Shown: positions 33,322 through 48,400, counted from the first letter of the stretch. The stretch: 64,000 nucleotides of DNA from Salvia splendens (GCF_004379255.2 NC_056049.1:13934063-13998062); one strand, 5' to 3'. The notes: generated from the sequence alone by a model not told the origin. Made by a program: numbers and translations.

Positions 33322-33472
33322 TAGTAATGAAAAAAATAAAAAAAATGAAGATAAAATGAAAGAAAGTATATTGGAAATAGCTGTTTACGCTGTCCTTTTC
33401 AACAAAAAAGCGGGAAATCCCTTCCATTAATATAACAAAAAAATAGCAGAGAATAGAATCGAGCATTTTGGG

Positions 33473-36400
33473 ATGGCAGGCGGCGGCGGAGGGAGGTCAA
33501 TAAGGGCGCTGAACGTGGCAGAGAAGCCTTCAGTGGCTAAACAGGTGGCTGGTATACTGTCGAAGGGCGGGATGAGAGCAAGAGACGGGCGGTCCAGATA
33601 CAATAGGATATTCGAATTCGACTGCGTGGTTAGGAGCCAGTTAATTCAAATGTCCTTCACCTCAGTCACTGGCCACCTAATGGAGCTCGAATTCGACGAC
33701 AGGTATCGCAAGTGGCATTCCTGTGACCCCCTCGATCTCTACCACGCCCCAGTTAAGAAATATGTGCCTCAGGTAACCTGCTAAACACTAGATGTAGCGT
33801 TAATTCTCGTTCCTATTTAGTGAATTAGCAGCCTCCGAAACATAAGCGGTTTGGGGAGGGGCGCTGTGATTATTCGTTTCAAGGATATGAAATGTTTTGC
33901 TTGGGATTGAGTGAAATACTCGTGGTGAAGTAGAGATGTATAAATTCAATTTGTTTTAATTGGAAATAAAAAAACTAGGCATTGAATTCAGCGGTTGATG
34001 GTTCATAACCTCTCACATTGTAAATGTTCAGACCAATATCCAAGAGTTGACAAGGGATGCATAATTTATGCTGAGATATCAATTTCTAAATTCCTTTCTT
34101 TCATGCTGAAATGTTATTTCCATTTGCCTTTAACAAAGTTTAAATTTTCAATTATTTTAAGACCTTTTCCCAAACGGTTTTCCTTTCAAAATTTTCGTTT
34201 TTGGAGGAACAAGAAATGAAACTGTAGAGGAATGTCTATGGCTATAATTGGTGCAATGAGTTTTGAGTTTCAGCTGATGCCGATTAAACAAAAAATATGT
34301 TGGTTGTCTTTTGTTTCATCTAGGATAAACTGGACATCCAGAAAACACTGGAGGAAGAAGCTAGGAAGTGTCAGTGGCTTATCTTGTGGCTTGATTGTGA
34401 CAGAGAAGGAGAAAATATAGCATTTGAGGTGGTTGATATTTGCACAAGAGCAAATCGAAATATTAACATTTGGAGAGCACGTTTTTCTGCCCTGACTGAT
34501 AGGTTCTGATCCCTTTTATATATATTTACCGCTGTTTATTTGTGTTCCTCTTTCACAAATACATGCTATTGAAAGTATTTTTTGGGATGCTCAGGGACAT
34601 CTATGATGCAATCACGAGGCTTTCTCCGCCTAATCAATTGCAGGCAGAAGCTGTTGATCTTCGACAAGTGAGTCACTGAGAGTTCATATGTTTTGTACCT
34701 GATTATTAACTGATGTTAACGAAAGTTTTCTTTAACCTTCTACTTGAAGATTTTTGGTTCTTTAGTGCTCAATTTTCCTGTTTTTTTTTTCATTGTCAGT
34801 ATACTTTATTACCTGTGAATGGGGCCGGTAAGACAAATTCAAAGTGCCTACTTCTGGTAATCATGTAAGAATTCCAAAGCAAGTTATGAATCTGATAATG
34901 TGATGCAGGAAATAGATCTGCGAATTGGAGCGTCTTTCACACGGTTTCAGACTATGCTATTGAGAGATGCATTCATCATTGATTCCACTACAGATGATAC
35001 AAATGTTGTTTTAAGTTATGGTCCTTGCCAGGTGAGGCACACCCTTTGTTCCTCCTTCAAGCAACAGAAGATAAATACAGAATTCCTTTTTATCAGTGGA
35101 TATTACAATAATTAATTTCTACATTCATCTCCTTTACCTGCAGAAGTTTGCTGTTTATTATGTTTACACTTTGTACTTCTATGTTTTCTGCAGTTCCCTA
35201 CCCTTGGTTTTGTTGTGGAAAGGTTCTGGGAAATCCAAGCTCATCAACCTGAAGAGTTCTGGACTATTAACTGTACTCATAATTCAGAAGAAGGCACTGC
35301 TACCTTTAATTGGATGTAATTTTCATCCTACTTGAAATAATATTGAAACCAAATTATTTAATATACTATCTTATAATTCTTTCACATGGCAGGCGAGGTC
35401 ATTTATTTGAATACACTTGTGCAGCAATAATATATGAAATGTGTGTCCAGGAACCCACTGCAACTGTGAGTCTCTTTGAAGAAATACTACTTCCTACAAA
35501 TGGATCCGTTCATATGGATTGGGTTTATTTACTTGTGATATTTACCTTCAGGTAACAAATGTTAGACACCAGGAGAAGCCTAAGTATCCTCCTTATCCTT
35601 TGAGTACAATAGAGCTGGAAAAACGTGCTTCGCGTTACTTCCATATGAGTTCAGAAAAGACCATGAAAGTGAGTTCGATGAAAATATGCTGTATTAGTCT
35701 CATCTCATTTAACCATATACTATTGATTCCACTGGCCTGTAAGGATGGAATTGCATCCAGTAAACGGTTTTTTTAATCCATATTCATTTAGTTTGAAATT
35801 CTAATGACAAAGATGTATGTAAATCTGGGAAGCTTTAATGAGTATAATTTTTGATAAATGGTAGTAATATAATTATAGCAGTCTTTGAGAACCTAGCTTT
35901 AGTTAATTGGCGAACAATGGGAAATTCAACTGAATTGGATTTCAGGTTATTCCTTGTCTTATATGCTATTCCTGAATATCTAATATTCTGGCTGAAAAGG
36001 TAACACTATCACCGAAGCACCATTTCATCACAATGCATAAAAATATTTCAGGGGCCTAATGCAAAATGATTATTTCATGTTGCATGTCCTTAAATATGTT
36101 ATGCTTTTTATTTGTAACTTGTGTAGGTAGCACCAGGTTCTATGTGCTAAATTTGTTATAAATGATGAAATTATTTTATTGGTTCTTGAGAACTACTTGT
36201 TAAGCTTATATAACAGGCTTTAGGTCATAATTATCTCTTAAATTATTAAATTAGATTACAGTTTTGCACATCTGTTTTTGTGACTAGGTGGCTGAAGATC
36301 TGTATCAAGCTGGTTTCATCAGTTATCCCCGCACAGAGACTGATAGCTTTTCATCGACAACAGATTTGCAAGTGAGTAATGGTTTTTACCAGTGACTTTA

Positions 36401-39400
36401 GTAGTTTATTTAGTTAGCAATGCAAGTGTGCAACTATGTTAAGAACAATAAGAAAAGTCATGAAAAGAAAAATCTGGGTGGCTATAATTGTTGGCTGGCT
36501 TACAAGATTAAAGTTCCAGTAAATTGAACAGAATGGCTCAATGTTAGAATGATAACTAACTCTCTAACCTGGTCAAAATGCAGTTGACCATCAACTTTGA
36601 TGGGACTCTTAATTACGGCCCAAAACATACTGTTTAGGAGTTAGGACCATAAAACTAACACACTTAATGCGTAGAACAAAAAAGTTTACTTGGCAAATGT
36701 AGTGGACCAATATTGGACTTTAGTCTATGTAAAATATACTCATGGCATGTGCTATACCAAGAATTTAGAATGACAACTAATATTTTTCAGAAATTCTCCC
36801 ATAATAACCAAGCCAGTTAAAAACTTAAGCATGTTTCTTTTTATTTCATGTTTTGATGTTTTGATTTGTTTTGTTCTCTGGGTCTGGTGCAGACTATGGT
36901 GCAAGAGCAGCAAGAACACCCAGTATGGGGTACTTATGCTCAGCGGTTACTGGATCCTGAAGCACGTCTTTGGAGAAATCCTAGTAGCGGAGGACATGAT
37001 GACAAAGCTCACCCTCCCATTCACCCAACAAAATATTCAGCCGGAGAGTCTGGGTGGAGTCAGGATCACCATGTTTGTATCAGTTTTTGATAAATTCATT
37101 TATTCATTTTAACTTTGATTGGATGGTTTTCTGAATTTTCAGTAAAATATTAATGTGCAACAGAAGGTTTATGAATTGGTTGTCCGACATTTCCTGGCTT
37201 GTGTTTCTCAACCAGCCATTGGTGCTGAAACTACCGTTGAAATTGATATTGCGGGTGAACAATTTGCTGCATCTGGAAGAGTGATAATTGCTGTGAGTTT
37301 CCTAATTTTTAAATTCCTCAGTAATGTGATTTTTGGTTGTTTTCTAATGGGAAAACAAGGACTTAGACTGTTACACCTGATTAGTTCAGCACAACAGAAT
37401 ATACAAATACGCCATCATAATTAAATGGCTGCAATAAGTAGTATTTTCTTGATTCCAAGGGTTAGCTTAGAATTTTTTTGGTGGATACGCTTCATGTACA
37501 GTTTTGTCACTATCCCTGATGCTATTAAGCTAATTATAAGTTCACATTTCACAATCTAGTCAATCATTATTAAATGAGAGTCTCCTCCTCTTCTTAATGC
37601 TCAACTTAACAGGAAGTAGATGTGGTTTTCAAAGTTATTTAAAATATATGTACATGTCTTGCAATATACTCCCTCCGTCCCATTAGAAATGAAACATTTG
37701 GTTTTCGGCACGAGATTTTATGTAGTGTTGTTTTGTGAGTTAATGAGGAGAGAATAAACTAAGAGAGATGAAAAAGTAGAGATGATGTTGTTTCCATTTA
37801 AGGAAACGTTTCATTTTTAACGGGACAACCCAAAGAGGAAAACGTTTTATTTTTAATGGGAAAGAGAGAGTATAATTAAGTTGCAGAGATTATACTTTTT
37901 GGTTCAGATGACATAAAAGTGTTAAGGGTTTTGATCATAAAAAACGCTAAAGACATGCCAGACTTTTTTACCACCAACTAAACGTCACTTTCATCAAGTT
38001 TCCCAAGTTTCAGCTTTGCCTCTCTATCCTTATCGGGCCCCTAGCTTTGTCCGTAGTCTCCCCTGTTTTATCACAGTTATTTGATATACATGTATGAAAT
38101 GCATAAATTGATTATAATTTGCATAATCAATGTATATGTTAATTTGTGGAAATGCATTATTCTCCCTCCGTCCCTGAATAATACGAACATTTGGTAGGGC
38201 ACAAGTTTTAATGCATAATTGGTAAAGTAATAGAGAGAGGATAGTCGAAGTAGTGTTAGTGGAGAGTGGGACGCCGGTCGGACGTCGCGACGGGCGACCG
38301 GGACGTCCGCCATTGTGGCGTTTAGGGTCGGATACGGACGTCCCGTGAGGACGTCGGGTGTCCTCGGACGTCGGCGCGACGGGCGGGCGGACGTCCGCCA
38401 TTGTGGCGTCCAGTCGGACGTTCCGTTTTTAATTTTTTTTTTTTAAACTCTATATATATCGAATTTTTCCGATGAAGTTGTTAATTTTTCCCATAATTTT
38501 TTCGAATAATGTATGAGGTTTGGACTCGGAGGGGTTGACGTCAAATTTTATTTCCGTAAATGTAAATTGTTTTATTTGTAAATGTATGATTTTTTTTATT
38601 GCGGGATGTCCTAGTGGGAAGGGCGATGGGAAGGGCGGACATAGGAGGGGATGTCCTAGTGACGTGGCAGTGGGATGGGAAGTCCTAGTGACGTGACAGG
38701 AGGTGTTTTTGGGATGTCCCACTGGAGATGCTCTAAATTAGTGTAGTTTGATTTTCAAAATTAGAAAGTTAATAATTTTCAGGGACGGACTAAAAAGGAA
38801 ATACTTCATACTTTTTAGGGACAGAGGGAGTATTGAATTAGCATGCATTATTTACATAGAGATGACAAGATCCATACATTTTAAAGGAGTTTCAAATATA
38901 ATTGGAAATGCATTTGCTAAAACTGAAAGTGTTAGATAAAAGAGTTTGAAAGCATTAATTTAGTCCATTATTTGGTGTGAAAAGTGCTAAGAATATGCGT
39001 ATCTTACAAGAATAATTATGCATTGCATAGATTTTGTGGTTTTGTGAGATTTGAAACGTGATTCGTTCTAAATTCATGAGTCTATCCTTTAATTTAATTT
39101 CAATATATATGTGAAATGCATACAATGACAACTATTGATAGATTTTTTAAATGAGATGATACATTAATTGTTTTTTCTTATTTTCTGTTGGGTGTTGCTA
39201 AATGTATATTTCTGATGCTGCATATTTCCAGAAAAATTATTTGGATGTATATCGATTTGAATCATGGGGAGGCTCTATTATCCCGACGTATCGGTATGGG
39301 CAACAGGTCCTTTTCTGTTCCTTTTGTTCAACTTTAATCTTGAATTTTTACTCTTTATTTTGTTTATGGTACATTTGAAGTACTTTGTAGAGGAATTATA

Positions 39401-42400
39401 TGCGAAGTGACAAAAACTTGACTCAGACTTATTTTAGACTAGATCTAACCGCAAGTATATGGCGCAATTATATTCCTAAGCAAGTAAGAGTATCGTATCA
39501 AGAGAGACCAATGATTTAATTCTAAGTACTACGAACCATCTCAAGAGTTATTAAGCCATTACAAAGATAAAATTATGCCTTCTCTCGAAGTACACCACTA
39601 GTAGATTGTAAGTTAAAACTGAAGTATCTTTCTAGACATAAACTAACAACTCCTAAAAGTTCCTAAGATTCAATTCTTCACTCAAAAGCTCAAGACTCTT
39701 GACTTTATTGATTAAGGTGTCAATTTCTCTTCTTTCAGATTAAACTACCCATCTCCCGATTATTGTAGTAAAATCTACGTGCATCCAGTCAAATAAATGT
39801 AGAAGGACAAGAGAAATCGAAATAACTACATGATCCAAGCCTAGAAAATAAAATCAACTATGCATAGAAATCACTATATTTTCTCCGTAGAATTCTATGG
39901 AAGATTTTGCCAATTTTGTTCAAAATGAAAGTTGAATGACTAACGGAAGAAAACATGATAAAACCAAACTAACTACACCCTTGATCGAAGAAAACTTGAT
40001 TGGAAGCTCCGTCTGCGCTCCGATGAATGGTTGAGAAAGTCCTTTCTTGAATTCTTCAATCTTTGCATCTATTTCTCTCTTTCAGTTATGTGTGTATGGT
40101 GAGGAATGGTCAGAATTCGTCCGGAATCATGTATATATCATGCCATAGGTCTCCCAATATGAGTAGGATTGAAATGCCCGAAAATAGGGTGAATTTAACA
40201 TATCGCGCATGTTTCACCCGACCAGGGTAGAGTTTTGGAAACGACACGTTCGCTTCTTCTGACCCGGGCCGTTTACTACTCGAATGTTGGCCACCCGGTC
40301 CACTTGGCGGGCCTTATCTCTTCCCTACTTCATGCTTTCACCATTTTCCATCCCCTTTCACCTATTTCTCAACATATACTCTAAAAACTCATCATATAAT
40401 CAATTGGTGCATGATTGACACTTCAAGTAATTAAACTTAGATAATATGCATGTCAAGCAACTTTTCAAAAACTACAAAATCACGAGTTTATCAGAGTGCT
40501 CTGTTAGGAGTAAAGGTGGATGAGATGGATAATTGGCTGCACTGGATAAGGAATACAACAATACTACTGAGACAGGAGAAAAGACCCATAATATTATACT
40601 ATAAGTGAACGGAAAATACGATAAATAGATAACGCCTTTGAAGGAGGGCAATTCCTAACTAGCGTTGGTTGCTTCAAGACTCTACTAAACTTTTGCACAC
40701 TTTAAACTGGGGTTTTTTCTATTTTTGTTCTAGAATGAAACTTAGATTCCGTGTTTGTACTGAACTTTTTTTTATTCCGTGTTTGGGAGAGACGCATGAC
40801 CCTCATGCATCTCCTTTTAATGAAAAGCATGACGATTATGCGTCTTTGTGAGAGACGCACGACCGGGTGATTTGCCACTTGCAAATCACCCGACCGGGTG
40901 ATTTGCACAAAGACGCATAATCGTCATGCGTTTCATTAAAAGGAGATGCATGAGGGTCATGCGTCTCTCCCAAACACGGAATTAAAAAAAAGGTCAGTAC
41001 AAACACGAAATCTAAGTTTCATTCTAGAACAAAAATAGAAAAAACACCTTTAAACTGAGAAACATAAACCCATTTATAAACTTTAAACATGTGCAATGTG
41101 TGGAAATATGTCTATGACATCCTCACTTGAATTAGCCAATGCCATTTGCGATGTTTTGCGGGGCAATAGTCCGTTGTGTTGTATTTAAGGCCATAGTACG
41201 AAAACAATGAAGCGGTGGCGGCGATGAAGACCGTGGCTCAAAAGAAGTTGATTAGTAATACGTGCTTGAAGACTGCAGTGGATTAGAACTGGACAGAATG
41301 GCGCTATTGGCAGTATCTGATTTAGTGGACGGGTCACATGTGTTAAGGTTCCTTGGCACACACCCCAACTCTTCGGTGGATTGTCACATAAGAAATCAAA
41401 GACAACGGACTCCAACTGATTGAAATAATAATTGAACAAATACTTTTATGAAAACAGAACGAATGGAGTACCAACGAACTACCTCTTGAGAGGTCCTTGG
41501 CCAGGGCCAATACTAACAAAAGTTCCTAAACGAGGCTTCCCTTTTAACAACAAGGGTATTTAAAGCCAAACTTAATCCTAAAATCATAAGGAAGCAATAA
41601 ATCATAAGATAAACCAACCACTATTATTGATTGTGAGTGCACATCGAGGCCGACTGAGGTGAAGGAGGTGGGGTTGGGCGATGATGCACCATTGACCAGA
41701 GAAACCAACCACTATTATCAGTTGTGAGTGCACGGAACTCAGTGGGGAAGCAAGCTTTATGGGGGAACACAATGTATAGGGGTCACCTTGAAGTCTAACC
41801 TTGTGGTTGTGGTATGTGAACTCCGTAAAGAGTTGCTTCTCATTTTTCTTAATGTCCCCAACTGGTGTGAGTTAAGATATGCCTAATATCAATATGAAAT
41901 CAACCTTATTGAGAGAAAAGACATAAACCAATCAAAAACACAATGGAAGTGATGTATAGGGGAATCGTGTGGCACATTCCCACGGCTTGTATCTTGAAGC
42001 CGTTTCCAAGCATGACCCAGGATGTAGCCATAGGCGTGACGGTCAAGTTAGGGAACTGGACAGTTTCTTGGCCATAAAGTGTGGTTGATACCAAGATAGA
42101 CCAAACGGTGTAGAGAGGAGCAGACCTTGGAATTTCACGGTTTGGAAACTATCCAATTCGTCAGAGGAGAGGTCGGATAATGCCGTGGTAGTGAACTGAG
42201 CCGGATCCGAGGATGTGTCGGCATCTAAACCTCGCGGTCAAGATTTATGTCCTGCATCCAACTCGTCATCCTCGACGATCAGTACTTATATTTTAACCCA
42301 CACTTGCAACATGTACCTGCAGCGAGATGTTTACGGAACTTGTCGTTTGGCATTGAGCGAAAACTATGAGGAAAATGGTTTCGGGTGGGCGGTGGAGTGT

Positions 42401-45400
42401 GTTGGCATGTGGCATTGACGTGTTTGGCCGCGATTGTGGGTGCTGATTGTGAATTCGATCGAGCTGAGTAGGGCGACGAATATATTGGACAAACACTCTG
42501 CCAAAGGACTTAGACAACACTATATCGATGCGTTTGAAAAGGGAGCTTTTGAAAATTCCCAAGAATTATTGGTATTGTAGCGGGTAAGCAATTGGAACCC
42601 AAGGGAGGCCCGGACCCGAAAAGGCGATCAAGGCCATAGGGAACCTTTGATCCACCAGAGTGTGGTGGACTAGAAAGAACTAAGCGGATTGAGCGAGCCA
42701 TGCTAGAGGCCAGTATCGTCAAAGGATGGAAGGGATGGTGGCAGTTGGCGATAGGTTCTGCATGGGGCACAGGTTCTTCGGTAGGAGTAGGGGGTTGTGA
42801 GGAGCCCTGCCGGGCGTCAAGCTTTGCCATCCATTTATTGAAAGTAGCATCTGATGTATGGCGTTCAAACTTTTCGGAAGGTGGCAAGAGTTGATCATAT
42901 ATCAGCATACGAGGCTTCCGCGGATGCCACGGCTTTCTTGATGGGTCATGTGGAGTGCCTTGAGCTATCTAGAGCTGCATTCAGGCCGAAACGTATCATT
43001 AATTCCTGGGATTCAGGAGCAGAACCAGATAGGGCGATGAGTGTTAAATCAACACTCTGCATGAGGGAACCAACCTAGAGCATCAGTGCCTCAAATGGGG
43101 TAAGGAGCATGGTGGGCTGTATGCCGATGTATGGAATCGTGATGCCTGGAGAGGTGCAACCAGGGGGTTTGTCTTGGTGTGCAAAGTGGAAGCATGAGAC
43201 ATGCTGCTAGGATGGCGGTTGGATCAGTATTGTTGGATGCGGCAAGTTCCTGCAACATAGTGTGTATGCTCTAATATCCGCGGAATGACTGTCGAATTTA
43301 GCGTCCTGGGCTGTGAATCTTGCCTCAAACGCATCTACCGCCTTCTCCCGACTATCGCCTTGTGATTCAGTGCCACAGGTGGAAATCATATTTCACCAAA
43401 CCATTTTTAGGAGAAAAGCTGGAGGAGATGAATAATTAGCTAGAAGAATAAGTAACACTACAAAACACTGATCAACGACAGAAAAAGACCCAAAATAATA
43501 TACTATAACTGAACGAAAAATACAATTACAATATAAAGCCTCTGAAAATGCGACATCTCTAAGACTGCTGATTTTCTGAAATATATGCTCTACTAATGAC
43601 TCCAATTTGAAATAAAACACTAAGTATCTAAAATCTCCTAAACATACTCAACTTGGGAAGATAAACTAACATACATAGGGATAAACTTGAACAAATCTTG
43701 CAGGAAAAGGCAGGGCCACGGTGCGCATCATGATCAATCTGTTCAACTATATTGATTGATTCCATACTTTGTCAATGTCATTCCGATTTATTCTTCATGT
43801 TCACTGATATTATTTTTGATGCATTTTTGTATGGAGTGGGGTGGGATGGGGTGACACTCCTGATTTAATGGGGAATCCTCCCTGTAAAGTGGCTGATGCA
43901 TTTTTAACAAACAATGATTAATATGTAATACTGGCTGACTTATTGCAGTTTATACCAACTACATTGACTCTTGATTCTGGAGTGACCAGACCTCCTCCTC
44001 TTCTAAGTGAGGCTGATTTACTAAGTTGTATGGACAAGGTAAGGAATGTGTAAGTTGTAGTGGAAGATTTTTGTTTTTTTTCCCCATTTGTCTTAACTTG
44101 CGGGAGACACATGGAAATCTATGTACAATTTACAAAATAGATTGACTATTAACTTATAATTCATTTAATTTTTGCAGGCACAAATTGGAACAGATGCGAC
44201 TATGCATGATCATATAAAAAAGCTTATAGATCGATTTTATGCCACTAAAGACTGTAGCATGCGTTTCTCACCTACAAAACTTGTAATTGTACTTTCATAG
44301 ATTTTTTTTTGAAATTGCATCACTCTTTCCTACTCCCTCCGTTCCATAGTAGTGGAGGCGTTTCTTTTCGGCATGCTATTTAAGAAAAATTGTGTTAAGT
44401 GAGTTAAGTAAAGGAAGAATAAAGTAGGAAATGAAAAAGGTAGAAAGATGAAGAAAGAAAAAAGTAAGAGAGAGTAAAGTAAGTGAGAAGAAATGGGTTG
44501 ACTTTTACTAACTAGGGAAATGACTCCACTACTATGGAATGTAAAATGGCAAAATAACTCCACTAATATGGAACGGAGGGAGTACATCTCTAGGAAAAGC
44601 TGCTATTGTTCAATGTGTTAATCGCGTACTATGTACTACCTCCGCCCACAAAACATAGATAAAGTTGTAAATGACGCGGGTTTTAATGCGCAATTGGTAA
44701 AGTATTATTTATGTAACGTATACTTAAGGAATAAGCTTGATAAGGTTGTTTATGGAATTAAGTGCTATGTGCAAAATTGCTACATGACATAGAACTTATT
44801 TGTATAAGGTAATCCACATGTATGTGCAGCCCATAAAGAAACAGAATGAGGGTATAAACTTATGAAGGAAATCAAGTTTCTATATTTGGTTACACTTTTA
44901 TGGGTTAAGTGAGCATCCAGATAATTTAATCGAAGAACTAAAGATAAGGACAATCTGATGATTCTGGCAATCATAGTACCTATCACCCAGTTCATCTAGG
45001 CCCACCACAAAGAAGTTAACATGATGAATTCTATATCTTTCAAATGTAGTGGATGCCAACTTGTTGGCTAAAATGATTACAGTGGAGCAAGATCATTCCT
45101 TGTGATCAAATAGGTTGGGGGAAGGAGGGAGGCATAAGTATAGTTATGGTTGCAATAGATTTTTATGTTACATAGTATTTCACATATGTGTGGTTAATAT
45201 CTACAAAGATTTATGTGCATCTGATGTCTTATAGTCTCATTTCGGGATGGTGTTATTTTCACAGACATCAGTTAGCAATTAGATAGGTTGCATTTAGAAT
45301 GCCAAAACTGATTCTGCTCTTTAAAAGTCTGTATGAAAGCCATGCTTATGAAATTCCGCTTAGATGGTCCCTTAGCAGCAGCCTATTTTACTTTCTGTTT

Positions 45401-48400
45401 CTCTGGTAGCTGAGATATGAATCTTTGTTTGATCAAGCTTCTTAAAATGTTAGTTTGGAAGATACAGCCAGATTATTAGATGTATCACTTGCTAAAGAAC
45501 TTATGAAGGAAATCAAGTTTCTATATCTGGTTATATGCATCAAAACTTTAGAGATTCCATGGCATCATCTGCCTCTTGTTTAACTTCAAATATTCAAGCA
45601 ACTGTTTTTTACATTCTTATTGAAGCCCGTAAGTATGTATTAAAGTTATCCATTTACTTCTCACACTTTAACAATTTTTTAGCTTAAAGAATGCATTATA
45701 CTAGTACACTTTAATCATGTGCCACATACTTCTAATGTTAGCTTTATTCATTACAGGGTGAGGCGCTAGTCATGGGATATGATGAGATGGGGTGAGTTAA
45801 CTGTGCTATTATCACGTCTCAGAGCATGACACTTTTGCACCCATTATGCATTCAATTCCTATTAATTCCACAACGTGCAAAATGATTTTATGGAATGGAG
45901 CATTATGATCCAAGAATAATAAAATATTTATCTTCAAATTTTAAAGAAGATATCAGTTCTCTTTAATGCTACAACTTAATTGGATCTCTGTTACCCCCTT
46001 TATAATTACGTTGGAATCTTTTATTTCTGTTGCGTCCGATGGGTTTCTACTGGCGTCTCTTTCTCCCAAGGGTGGGTGGGTGATTGAGTGGAGTTAAGCC
46101 ATCCTGGTTATCAGTCTGATGCAAGATCATCTGGTAAATAATTGGGATTTGTGTATTTCCAGACTATAGAAACTGTTGCTTGCCACCAAGATATTTCGTC
46201 ATTGCAAAAGGCCAATTGAACTCTAATGTTGGCAAATAGTAAGAATTAATAGTATATCATGCCATATATAAACTGTTTTTGTTACATGGAGTCTTTAGCA
46301 ACAAATGGGCGAAATAACATGGGGTAAGTATATTCCAGCCAAATGTTGGACCTTCCCGCTTAAAAAAACAGAAGCATCGTTGAGTATTGTGAGGAATTTA
46401 CATAAGGTTCTGCTTAGAGTTGCATTTTTGGTTTTAATTCTTAAAGAGTGAAAATCCCTTACTGCATCAGAAGTAGCTATAAAATGGAGTTGTATGTTGT
46501 AATTAAGATGCTATTAACTGTGATTCATTATTTTTGTTCACTTTTCATCTGAAATTACATTTTTTTTCATTCAATAAACAAAATGTATCATGATATAAAA
46601 ACAAACACATGCTCACTTACAAACACTATTTTCTTTTTATTAATGATTGGGATCAGTCATGAATTGTGGAAACCACGTCTCCGTGCTGAGATGGAGAGTG
46701 ATATGACAGCAGTTAGTGAGGGTAGAAAGAGAAAAGATGAAGTTCTGCAAACTTGCCTACAACAGATGAAAGCCTGCTTTCTGGATGTAAGGCATTATGT
46801 GCTACTTTAAGATATTTCTTATCCTGTGTTCTTCAGTGAAGATCCTATTATCCCCAGTATCGACTTTTACTGTTTATGCCTGCTCCTATGTTGTCTTGTT
46901 ATACAGATAAGATGGGCTTACATCTTAAATAAGCACTAGTTTTCATACAGTAGTAAGATTACACATTCATAAAATGCTGGAAAGTTAATAGAGCATGTAG
47001 AACTTGTAAAGAAGCATGTTGCCACACATATGGATACATGAGCTTAAATAGTTTTCATTAGGCATGTCGGATGCCTATTCATTGACTCTATGGATGTCAA
47101 GCAACAGGTTCTATGTTTATGTTTATCTATGTAAGTGAAATCAATGTCCATATGTATTTTGATATACCTTATGTTAACCTTTGGAGTTATGTACGGCTAC
47201 TCTTTCATTTGTCATATATATTTCCACCTCTTTCAGTGTATAAGCTCTATTTACAGGCTAGATTAAACAAAGGAAAGCTATTTGAAGCCATGGCTGTTTT
47301 TTTTGAGAGGTAAATACTACACTCTTGTTTGCAACCAAGAACCCTTTACAGCTAAATGACAAACACATTTATATGCAGATCAAATAGACCTACTGGCAAT
47401 GAGCAGAATGCAGTTGGGGATGTTGTTCGGAAATGTGGCCTTTGTGAGGAATCAGATATGGTCCTCAAGAAAAAGCCGGTATTTGGTGATACTCCTTTTC
47501 AGAATAATACTTCTAATGTGTCGCATGGGAGTTATTTAGATTATTCCTAGGGACATCACACCTTTAATGTCTTCTAAGCAATTTTAATATGCTAACATAG
47601 TTCAAGGTAATGAGTTAAAAATAACCATGTCTAATGGTTAGTTGTGAATCCATTTCTATTATTGGCTTTAATCTTGAACTTTCAAAGTATCACTTTCTTG
47701 GATGCATTCCTAATGTGGAGTAGCAGTTCGAACTTAAACTACCAAATATCTTTCCATCTAAAATTCACGACTTTTGGTCATTATTGTGTCACATAATCTT
47801 GGTTCGCTACTAAAATATGCCATGAGAACATCATATCGCTGACTCACCTCTCTCATCACATCTGTTATAATTAGACAAAACTGTGTAAGCTGATATTTAG
47901 GCCCTCAAACGATCTGTATTTTTATAGATATACTATATAAAGTGGAATGCGATAAAGTTTGTACCATTGTAGTTCTACATTTGATGACTTATTTTTCACC
48001 ATTGCAGGATGGAAACTTCATGGTTGGGTGTTTAGGTTACCCTCAAGTAGGTTCTCTTCATGACTTCCCTTTCAAAAATAATCAGTCTTCTTGATTTTTT
48101 AAGAAAGTGTTCCATTCAAAATTCTTGTGATTTACTTAAATAGCATACATCCCTAGCTATAACATGTTTGAAGATGAGTAGCATTGTGGCTTGCGGTCCA
48201 TATATGGTGCAATAACCTATTCTCATCACACTAGTAAATTTGTGAATCTGGTTACGCTATATCATGATTAAAACCACTACACGTATTTCAGAATTAAATG
48301 ATATGTTCTACAGAATAGAGTATGATGCTGAAAGAATGGTCATTATATATAATATCATAATATGCTATTCATATTGTTCAGTGACCTAAATTGTTCCATT

